Shown here: piece after piece, positions 59,801 through 64,000 of the stretch | How the letters are laid out: each line of letters starts with the position of its first letter | Position numbering within the stretch: the stretch's first letter is position 1 | Origin: Lepus europaeus | Taxonomy: Eukaryota; Chordata; Mammalia; Lagomorpha; Leporidae | Direction: 5' to 3' | Assembly (NCBI RefSeq): GCF_033115175.1 | Contig: NC_084827.1 | Span: 126,255,701 to 126,319,700 of the forward strand | Length of the DNA stretch: 64,000 nucleotides | The notes under the pieces: generated by a model | What the model was told of the DNA's origin: nothing | Database searches by the model: none | The model's input: only the letters and a program-made list of their open reading frames with translations | Made by a program: the position numbers and the translations under genes

Positions 59801-61117
59801 GGAAGCAGAGCTGGGTTGAACCTAGGTACTCCGATATGAATGTGGATATCTTAATTGCTATGTGACATGACTCTTAAAAATACTTTAATACTAGGCCGGC
59901 GCCATAGCTTAACAGGCTAATCCTCCACCTTGCGGCGCCGGCACACCGGGTTCTAGTCCCGGTTGGGGTGCCGGATTCTATCCCGGTTGCCCCTCTTCCA
60001 GGCCAGCTCTCTGCTATGGCCCGGGAAGGCAGTGGAGGATGGCCCAAGTCCTTGGGCCCTGCACCCACATGGGAGACCAGGAGAAGCACCTGGCTCCTGG
60101 CTTTGGATCAGCGAGATGCGCCGGCTGCAGCGGCCATTGGAGGGTGAACCAACGGCAAAAAGGAAGACCTTTCTCTCTGTCTCTCTCTCACTATCCACTC
60201 TACCTATCAAAATAAATAAATAAATAAATACTTTAATACTAAAGATCCACTGTTATTTCACAAAATATCTCCTATAATCAGTGTCAAGAAGACAGTAAAA
60301 ATAAAATAAAAAATTAAGTTGTAGGCTCACATTTCCATGCAACAGAATACCAGTTTAAAAAAAAGAACAAAGTATTGATTCATTGGACAACACAAACAGA
60401 TGAATTTCAAAACAATTAAGCCAAGTTAAAGGAGTCAGAAACAAATCAATCTATAGTGATAGATGCCAGATCAGTGGTTGTCTGGGTTTAGAGGCTGGAA
60501 GTAGAAGACTAACTACAAACAGAATGGAGGCAACTTTCTCAGGGAATTCTATTTCTTAATTATGGCGATTGTTACATGGATGCATACATTTGCCAAAATC
60601 CATAATGTTGTTCACTTAATGTATGTATTTTATCATATGTAAAGATATAGGCTCAGAAGATAATTCTCCTTTAGTATGTAGATTTAATATACTAAATTTG
60701 ATAGATTCATGAATTAACTGATAATGATACTTGACACATACTATAAGTATTAAATTCATTAAAGACTTGACACATTTCATGATGATTAAATTCACTAAAT
60801 CAAATATTTAGTAAATATTAAATTGGTCGAAAAGTTATAAACCAGATAAGCCATATACTGAAACTATACACTGAAAAGATTCTTTGAGTACATTTTTTAG
60901 TTCTTTTCATAAACTAAAGAACATCTTTCATAACTTACTACTTGTATGTTATAAATTTTGAGCAAAAGTAAACACTTGAGTACCAAAATCTTCTTAATGT
61001 TTACCAATTTATGAGTTACCCACATGATAATCTTTTAAAGAGTGCAGCCATCTGGTCTGGTTTGTCAAAGCTGGTCCTCATCTGTGTTAGCACATCAACA
61101 TTCTCTACCACAAGTTT
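39396..61117 (-). CDS. NCKAP1: NCKAP1 (NAP1), last eight coding exons
   Basis: NCKAP1 is a core subunit of the WAVE regulatory complex with CYFIP, WAVE, ABI and HSPC300. The complex relays Rac1 signals to Arp2/3 at the plasma membrane and drives lamellipodia. The exons, in transcript order, are 61117-61024, 50286-50204, 49771-49691, 47557-47464, 45760-45644, 45053-44944, 40518-40429 and 39512-39396. They total 786 bases in one frame: 261 residues plus TAA, corresponding to about residues 868-1128 of the human protein. All introns have GT-AG ends. No residue differs from the human protein as I remember it, so the gene is clearly functional. The protein is an alpha-helical HEM-family scaffold without catalytic motifs. 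Upstream exons are beyond the right edge. Introns hold many CSINEs, a Tigger1-type transposon and an L1-like element, mostly antisense or neutral to the gene. Confidence 0.97.
40429..40518 (-). CDS. NCKAP1: NCKAP1 penultimate exon
   Basis: 90 bases, phase 0 at both ends. It encodes [15 protein letters not shown] and ends in ESVYLLLDM. The acceptor is tttttaag and the donor is gtaagt. Confidence 0.97.
40751..41089 (+). mobile_element. CSINE, younger type, in an NCKAP1 intron
   Basis: The head is ggccggcgccgtggcttaac and the tail is ctgcctgtcc plus about 20 A. A near-duplication (tttaaaatttctt / tttaaatttctt) flanks it. Confidence 0.95.
41170..43395 (+). mobile_element. Tigger1-type DNA transposon (pogo group), near full length
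   Basis: Terminal inverted repeats cagtagtctccttttatc at 41170 and aaaggaggactacta ending at 43395 match the Tigger1 ends. TA follows at 43396-43397. At the left end the TA is mutated to AA. Total length of about 2.2 kb is close to the known Tigger1 length of about 2.4 kb. It lies in an NCKAP1 intron, antisense to the gene. Tigger1 spread before the main mammalian orders separated, so this is an old copy. Confidence 0.9.
41482..42735 (+). pseudogene. Tigger1 transposase, dead
   Basis: From the ATG at 41482 it reads [18 protein letters not shown], then [27 protein letters not shown] and, in other frames, [13 protein letters not shown]-like and later DDE-domain remnants. This is the pogo/Tigger transposase order: a DNA-binding CENP-B-like N-terminus followed by a DDE nuclease. 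Multiple frameshifts and stops prevent activity. Confidence 0.85.
43598..43942 (-). mobile_element. CSINE, younger type, with TSD
   Basis: In reverse: poly(T), gacaggcagagtggacagtg, head gccacagcgccggcc. The duplication tacatttactttt is at 43585-43597 and 43947-43959. It is in the same NCKAP1 intron and is sense to the gene. Confidence 0.95.
44091..44437 (+). mobile_element. CSINE, older type
   Basis: The head is ggggccataggagttgcagt. A (CT)n tract at about 44354-44390 is followed by tttcaaaataaagaaacaaa plus A. Confidence 0.88.
44944..45053 (-). CDS. NCKAP1: NCKAP1 exon, [14 protein letters not shown] segment
   Basis: 110 bases. It starts by completing a split Gly codon and encodes [20 protein letters not shown], then [12 protein letters not shown]. 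The acceptor is ctttctcag and the donor is gtaagt. Confidence 0.97.
45340..45575 (+). mobile_element. MIR
   Basis: The order tttatcatccactccttaat, gtcacagatcaagaaactgg, ggttacacagctagtaagtg and gcaggatttaagccatattt is the MIR consensus. Confidence 0.85.
45644..45760 (-). CDS. NCKAP1: NCKAP1 exon, [11 protein letters not shown] segment
   Basis: 117 bases, with split codons at both ends (phase 1). It encodes [20 protein letters not shown] and ends in MSQYSPAIE. The acceptor is cctttag and the donor is gtaaca. Confidence 0.97.
45776..47463. other. NCKAP1 intron, no feature recognised
   Basis: AT-rich intronic sequence without CSINEs. The 73-residue plus frame at 47175-47396 resembles no known protein. 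Confidence 0.5.
47464..47557 (-). CDS. NCKAP1: NCKAP1 exon, [13 protein letters not shown] segment
   Basis: 94 bases, starting in phase 0 and ending after one base of the next codon. It encodes [20 protein letters not shown] and ends in LSSQKS. The donor is gtaaaa. Confidence 0.97.
47652..47958 (+). mobile_element. CSINE with internal deletion, with TSD
   Basis: The head is ggccggtgtcatggcttaac. About 45 bases around the second promoter box are missing after cggcacaccgg. The duplication agaattgatctg is at 47642-47653 and about 47959-47970. Confidence 0.93.
47993..48360 (+). mobile_element. CSINE, very young, 42-A tail
   Basis: The head is ggctggcgccgtggctcaac and the body is close to consensus. 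The tail is ctgcctgtcc plus an uninterrupted run of A (48319-48360). A short duplication, aaaactccag, flanks it. The pure tail suggests a recent insertion. Confidence 0.95.
48632..48950 (-). mobile_element. CSINE, old diverged
   Basis: In reverse: tttcacattaatttgaaagg, a GA tract and a diverged body ending near aggacttaactccaagcact. Confidence 0.65.
48951..49690. other. NCKAP1 intron, nothing recognised
   Basis: AT-rich intronic sequence without a recognised repeat. Confidence 0.45.
49691..49771 (-). CDS. NCKAP1: NCKAP1 exon, [12 protein letters not shown] segment
   Basis: 81 bases, phase 0 at both ends. It encodes [20 protein letters not shown] and ends in PRETDMK. The acceptor is tgcctag and the donor is gtagta. 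Confidence 0.97.
49772..50203. other. NCKAP1 intron, nothing recognised
   Basis: AT-rich intron of 432 bases between two exons. Confidence 0.6.
50204..50286 (-). CDS. NCKAP1: NCKAP1 exon, [12 protein letters not shown] segment
   Basis: 83 bases. The start completes a split Ser codon. It encodes [20 protein letters not shown] and ends in AQEALRD. The acceptor is aatttag and the donor is gtaaga. Confidence 0.97.
50287..51741. other. NCKAP1 intron, mostly unique
   Basis: Intronic sequence. A weak L2-like stretch (ggcactgtactgggtaatag near 50880) may be present. Nothing else is recognised. Confidence 0.45.
51762..52077 (+). mobile_element. CSINE, younger type, host of a nested L1
   Basis: The head is ggacggcgccgtggcttaac and the body ends ctgcctgtc at about 52077. 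Its 20-base-class TSD (cgtaaaaaaatttggaatct) lies at 51742-51761 and at 56712-56735, with four more A in the right copy. The right copy is beyond the L1, so the L1 sits inside the SINE tail. Confidence 0.95.
52078..52092 (+). repeat. Left TSD of the nested L1, within the SINE tail
   Basis: The 15-mer aaaaaataaaaaata recurs at 56667-56681. It is A-rich, so chance matching is possible, but it borders the L1 exactly. Confidence 0.7.
52106..52114 (+). promoter_or_regulatory. YY1-type site at the L1 5' end
   Basis: The sequence caagatggc starts 13 bases into the element. In human L1 a YY1 site at this position sets accurate transcription start. Its presence suggests the 5' end is complete and promoter-bearing. 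Confidence 0.65.
53012..54049 (+). CDS. L1 ORF1 protein, intact
   Basis: L1 ORF1p is an RNA-binding trimeric chaperone that coats L1 RNA. The ATG at 53012 opens 345 codons ([18 protein letters not shown]) and TAA closes it. An upstream in-frame GTG at 52988 is not the likely start. A long heptad-rich coiled coil spans about residues 45-155. The RRM begins near residue 168 with [10 protein letters not shown] and contains ENFPGLEKD and PRHVVIKL. The C-terminal domain has [11 protein letters not shown] near residue 290. Length and domain order fit mammalian ORF1p (human 338). No frameshift or stop is present, which is unusual for a resident copy and indicates recent insertion. Confidence 0.95.
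   Translation: MPNNKRKNQANKNKEETMTPPNEKDTPIQDYEDDKIEEMQEADLKKLIRTLRSSQKQILELQKSFMDKIENLSRESEILRRNQNEMKQLVEQETLIVTRNHNEMKSSIDQMTNTLESLKNRMGEAEERISDLEDREQERKQANQRKEEEIRNLKNIVRNLQDTIKKPNIRVLGVPEGMEREKGLEGIFSEILAENFPGLEKDRGILVQEAYRTPNKHDQKRSSPRHVVIKLTTVKHKEKILKGAREKRRITLRGSPIRLTADFSSETLQARREWRDIAQVLREKNCQPRILYPAKLSFVNEGEIKTFHSKQKLKEFVATHPALQKMLKDVLHTETQKHGHQYERR
54050..56360 (+). other. Long non-coding 3' region of the ORF1-only L1
   Basis: About 2.3 kb between the ORF1 stop and the conserved L1 3' end. No endonuclease, reverse transcriptase (no SPGPDG or FADD motif) or long frame is present. The longest frames are about 85 residues and unlike known proteins. It could be a true long 3' UTR or captured sequence. 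Confidence 0.75.
56361..56666 (+). other. L1 3' end with purine tract and A tail
   Basis: Nearly identical to 1-290. It has a G-rich purine tract (56520-56585), a G-quadruplex pattern at 56525-56547, an AATAAA near 56631 and an A-rich tail. The tail is followed by the right TSD (56667-56681). Confidence 0.9.
56712..56735 (+). repeat. Right TSD of the host CSINE
   Basis: It matches 51742-51761 apart from a longer A run. It shows that the SINE and L1 together occupy one original SINE insertion site. Confidence 0.92.
56763..57117 (-). mobile_element. CSINE, with TSD
   Basis: In reverse: atttatttgacagatagagt, a (GA)n tract, and the head gccatggcaccggccctc. The 15-base duplication gcataataagcattt is at 56748-56762 and 57118-57132. 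Confidence 0.95.
57176..57370 (+). mobile_element. MER20 (hAT-Charlie DNA transposon)
   Basis: The order tttctcaaatcagaatctcc, gttagaacacagcttgctcc, ctaactcaataggtctggct, aacaagttcccaggtggtgg and gggccacactttgggaaacc matches the MER20 consensus. It is a short non-autonomous element with no coding capacity. Confidence 0.8.
57371..58074. other. NCKAP1 intron, nothing recognised
   Basis: AT-rich intronic sequence without a recognised repeat. Confidence 0.45.
58075..58406 (-). mobile_element. CSINE, younger type
   Basis: In reverse: poly(T), gacaggcagagtggatagtg, head gccatggcgctggcc. The short duplication caccatt flanks it. Confidence 0.93.
58658..58925 (+). mobile_element. CSINE, old, 5'-shortened
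   Basis: It starts near gggggcactaattgctggtt and ends ctttcaactaaataaaactt. It is strongly diverged. Confidence 0.7.
59153..59436 (-). mobile_element. CSINE with TSD and internal deletions
   Basis: In reverse: aaatttatttatctatttaa to the head ccacagctccagctccag. The duplication tctacaaacttt is at 59141-59152 and 59437-59448. Confidence 0.9.
59580..59872 (-). mobile_element. CSINE, old diverged
   Basis: In reverse: aatgatttacttatttgaga, tgttcattccagaaatgcct and attagcaggaagctggagtc, with a diverged head near ttgctatgtgacatgactc. Confidence 0.65.
59894..60225 (+). mobile_element. CSINE, younger type, with 16-base TSD
   Basis: The head is ggccggcgccatagcttaac and the tail is ctacctatc plus aaataaataaat repeats. 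The perfect duplication aaatactttaatacta is at 59878-59893 and 60226-60241. Confidence 0.96.
60320..60660 (+). mobile_element. Ancient L1M 3' UTR fragment
   Basis: The sequence has catttccatgcaacagaata, gccagatcagtggttgtctg and ttgttacatggatgcataca, as in L1M 3' ends in sense orientation. Confidence 0.7.
60661..61023. other. NCKAP1 intron, nothing recognised
   Basis: AT-rich intronic sequence just downstream (in transcript terms) of the exon at 61024-61117. Confidence 0.5.
61024..61117 (-). CDS. NCKAP1: NCKAP1 exon, [13 protein letters not shown] segment (first in window)
   Basis: 94 bases. It starts in phase 0 after ttttttttag, encodes [20 protein letters not shown] and ends ALFKRLS plus one base. 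The donor is gtgggt, which is less common than gtaagt but valid. The split Ser codon is completed by the exon at 50286. Confidence 0.96.
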
Positions 61118-61615
61118 CTAAAAAAAAAAGAAAGGAAAAATTCTAGGTCAGGCACAGGCCTCCTATTAATGACATATAAGCATATGTAGAAATTAAAATA
61201 TGGAAAGTAGGAAACACAAGTCATGAAATCCAGATGTTTTATATTCTTTTGTTGCTTCAAGAAAATAACTTTAAAATTATTTACATAGAATCAGTGTTTT
61301 TCCTCAGTAGGCAAATTCAAGAAGGCAGCATTCAGGAAAAAGCAACAAAGGTAAGTAATAGGATAAAGTATCACTCCTCGATTTAAACAGCATAGAATCA
61401 ATTAAAAGTAGATACTAAGATATAGAAGGCAACAAATTTCAACCCAAACAAAAATAGCTTTCTAAAGTTAAAGCTAGGGAAAGATATTTTAGACAACAAA
61501 TTAATCACTAGATACATAAAATCACAAGGAGAATAACTTTCCAAAGTATGGCAACACTTTATGGGAATTACATTATAACAATGTATACCAAAGCACATTC
61601 TAAGAGTGTAGGCTA
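61118..61615. other. NCKAP1 intron, nothing recognised
   Basis: AT-rich intronic sequence. The preceding coding exon was not found before the right edge. Confidence 0.5.
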
Positions 61616-61769
61616 GAGGCCAGCACTGTGGCTGTGGTGTAGCAGGTAAAGCCACCACCTGCAGTGCCAGCATCCCGTATGGGCACCAATTTGAGACCCG
61701 GCTGCTCCACTTCTGATCCAGCTCCCTGCTAATGCACCTGGGAAAGCAGCGGAGGATGGCCCAAGTGTT
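61616..61769 (+). mobile_element. CSINE 5' half
   Basis: The head ggccagcactgtggctgtgg and body run to gatggcccaagtgt, where SINE similarity stops. A SINE 3' piece at 62120-62190 may be its other end, separated by a minus-strand SINE. Confidence 0.8.
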
Positions 61770-61799
61770 AACTTCTTGGCATATTTAAACTCCCTAACT

Positions 61800-62119
61800 T
61801 TTTTTTTTAAAGATTATTTATTTGAAAGGCAGAGTTACAGAGAGAGAGCTATCAAGATCAAGATCTTTCATTTGCTGGTTCACTCCTCAAATAACTCCAA
61901 TAATGGGAGCTCAGCTGATCCAAAGCAGGAGTCAGAAGCTTCATCCAAGTCTCCCACATGGGTGTAGGGGCCCAAGGACTTGGGCCATATTCCACTGCTT
62001 TCCCAGGCATATTAGCAGGGAGCTGGATAGGAAGTGGAGCAGCCAGGACTCAAACTGATGCCCACATGGGTTGTGGGAGTCACAGGCAGCAGCTTAGCCC
62101 ACCAGGCAACAATGCTGGC
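61800..62119 (-). mobile_element. CSINE, older type
   Basis: In reverse: aaagattatttatttgaaag to the head caccaggcaacaatgctggcc. Confidence 0.88.
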
Positions 62120-62190
62120 CAGGAGACATGGGCATTTAGGGGAATGAATCAGCAAAAAGAGCTCTCCATCTCTCTGCCTCTCAATTTTTT
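62120..62190 (+). mobile_element. CSINE 3' fragment
   Basis: It has acatgggcatttaggggaat and ctctccatctctctgcctct, the 3' part of a plus-strand SINE, probably continuing the copy at 61616. Confidence 0.6.
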
Positions 62191-62204
62191 CTTTTTAATT
62201 GTGG

Positions 62205-62549
62205 TTCCAATTTCTTTCTTTTTAAATTTACTTGAAAGGCAAAATTATAAAGAAGGAGAAAGGGAAAGCAGAGAGAGACACAGAGGTCGTCCATCCATTA
62301 GTTCACTCCCCAAATTGCCATAACAGTCAGTGCTGGGCCAGGCTGAAGCTAGGAACCAGGAGCTTCATCCATGTCTCTCCCATGTGGGTACAGGAACCTG
62401 AGCACCTGGGCCATCCCCAACTGCCTTCCCAGGCACATTAGTAAGGAGATGCATCAGAAGTGGAGCAGCCAGGACTCAAAACTGGTGCCCATATGGGATG
62501 CCGGCACTATAGGCAGTAGCTTAACCCACTACACCACAATGCTAACCCC
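62205..62549 (-). mobile_element. CSINE, older type
   Basis: In reverse: tttaaatttacttgaaaggc to the head ccactacaccacaatgctaa. Confidence 0.85.
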
Positions 62550-62771
62550 TTGATTTCTTTACATATTTGTTGAAACACTAGACATTCTAAAGACACTTCC
62601 ATCCAGATTAAAGGGTATAAAAGACTCCTTAATAAGAAAAATCATTAAGACAGTAGTAATAGATAACAAATTAAAAATATGAATAACTCTGGGTAGAAGT
62701 TTGAACTTGGTCAAAGAAAAACACTATGATGCAAGAGAATGATGGCTTGACCAAAGACAAGAAATAGGAGG

Positions 62772-63114
62772 AGCCGGCGCTGTGGCACAGCAGATTAACA
62801 CCCTGGCCTGAAATGCCAGCATCCTATGTGGCTGCTGGTTCGAGACCCGGCTGCTCCACTTCCCATCCAGCTCTCTGCTTTGGCCTGCGAAAACAGTGGA
62901 AGATGGCCCGGAGCCTTGAGCCCCTCCACCAGCGTGGGAAACCCAGAGGAAGCTCCTGGCTCCTGACTTCGGATTGGCGCAGCTCCGGCCATTGCAGCCA
63001 ATTGGGGAGTGAGCCATCGGATGGAAGACCTCTTTCTCTCTGTGCCTCTCCTCTCTGTGTAACTCTGACTTTCAAGTAAAATAAATTTTTTTAAAAAAGA
63101 AAATTAAAAAAAAA
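62772..63114 (+). mobile_element. CSINE, older type, with TSD
   Basis: The head is agccggcgctgtggcacagc and the tail is ctttcaagtaaaataaattt plus A. The duplication aaataggag is at about 62763 and 63117. Confidence 0.9.
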
Positions 63115-63232
63115 AAAAATAGGAGTTGCAATCTCCTTTAGCAAGCCAATTCATCTCTGTAAGCCACACATTTTCTCATCTATAAAATAGTACTAAACTA
63201 AAATGGCACTGAAGGGACTCACTAACTTTTTA

Positions 63233-63533
63233 TTTTTTTTTTTTAAGATTTATTTATTTGAAAGGCAAAGTTACAGGGAAGCAGGGGGGGGGGGGGTTCT
63301 ATCCGCTGGTTCACTCCCCAATTGGTCTCAATGGCTGGAGCTACACCGATCCAAAGCCCGGGTCTCCCATGCAGATGCAGGGGCCCAAGGACTTGGGCCA
63401 TCTTCCACTGCTTTCCCAGGCCATAGCAGAGAGCTGGATCAGAAGTGGATCAGCTGGTACTCGAACCAGTGCCCATACGGGATGCCAGCACTGCAGGAGG
63501 CAGCTTTACCTACTACACCACAGCACCAGCCCC
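63233..63533 (-). mobile_element. CSINE, older type, with TSD
   Basis: In reverse: aagatttatttatttgaaag, a run of G near 63284-63296, and the head ccacagcaccagcccc. Imperfect duplication ctcactaacttttt / ctcactagcttttt flanks it. Confidence 0.92.
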
Positions 63534-63614
63534 CTCACTAGCTTTTTTTGTAATTTAATTTTTGAAAATTCTATCCTTTGTCTACTTGCTGGTTTCAAGA
63601 GATTAATTATAAGC

Positions 63615-63917
63615 TTATTTATTTATTTGAAAAGCACAGTGACAGAGAGATAAGAAAGAGAAAAAGTTATCTTCTATCCACTGGTTCACTTTCCAAATGC
63701 CTGCAACAGCAAAGGCTGGGCCAGTCTGGAAGCCAGGATCCAAGAACTCCACTTGGGTCTCCTACGTGGTAATAGGAACCCAAGTACTTGCACCATCAAT
63801 TGCTGCCTCCTACTACCTCCAGCAGGACACTGGATGGGAAGCAGAGGTGGAACTCCATTATGCGATGCAGGCATTCCAAGGGGTAACTCTACCAGCTGCA
63901 TCACACCACCTGCCCAA
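63615..63917 (-). mobile_element. CSINE, old diverged
   Basis: In reverse: cttatttatttatttgaaaa, GA-rich part, and a diverged head near gcatcacaccacctgccc. Confidence 0.7.
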
Positions 63918-64000
63918 ACGACTAGGTCTTGAATTTCATTGACATTTGCACATCAGGTTAAAAGTAATTAACATCGTAGGTTTGTTCAAAGTCCTGGGAA

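Noticed and set aside
61118-64000. Preceding NCKAP1 exon (before KLVVENVD) at the right end
   Set aside because: No acceptor/donor-bounded sequence encoding the expected upstream residues was seen. It probably lies beyond the window.

Overview
This is nuclear DNA of a lagomorph, most likely European rabbit (Oryctolagus cuniculus) or a close leporid. The evidence is more than 50 copies, on both strands, of the tRNA-derived C repeat (CSINE), a leporid SINE. Younger copies begin like ggccggcgccgtggctcaac and end ctgcctgtc plus an A tail. Older copies begin ggggccagcactgtggcata and end ctttcaaataaataaatctt. Most long open frames in the window are translations of these SINEs and are not genes.

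The only functional host gene recognised is NCKAP1 (NAP1, a WAVE regulatory complex subunit) on the minus strand. Eight consecutive GT-AG exons between 61117 and 39396 give one continuous frame of 261 residues ending in a stop. They match, from memory, the C-terminal residues of the 1128-residue human protein. Upstream exons lie beyond the right edge. The introns carry CSINEs, a near-full-length Tigger1-type DNA transposon (41170-43395), MIR and MER20 copies, and a young L1 nested in a CSINE (51762-56711).

The left 38.7 kb is intergenic and downstream of NCKAP1. It holds the 3' end of an L1 (1-294), a near-complete but dead ancient L1 (3190-11520) into which a DENR processed pseudogene and many SINEs have inserted, a small minus-strand LTR provirus (12542-14555) inside a SINE, a solo LTR (18467-18954) inside another SINE, and a long inverted repeat (22464-22566 with 24400-24506). 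Between these is old DNA without recognised genes. FRZB, the next gene in the human order, was not seen.

The most notable item is the element at 52093-56666. It is an L1 with a 5' UTR, an intact ORF1 and a long 3' region but no ORF2, which is the architecture of a half-L1 (HAL1-like) retrotransposon. It lies in the A tail of a CSINE, and two nested target-site duplications give the order of insertion. No CRISPR array, operon or other prokaryotic-type system is present.
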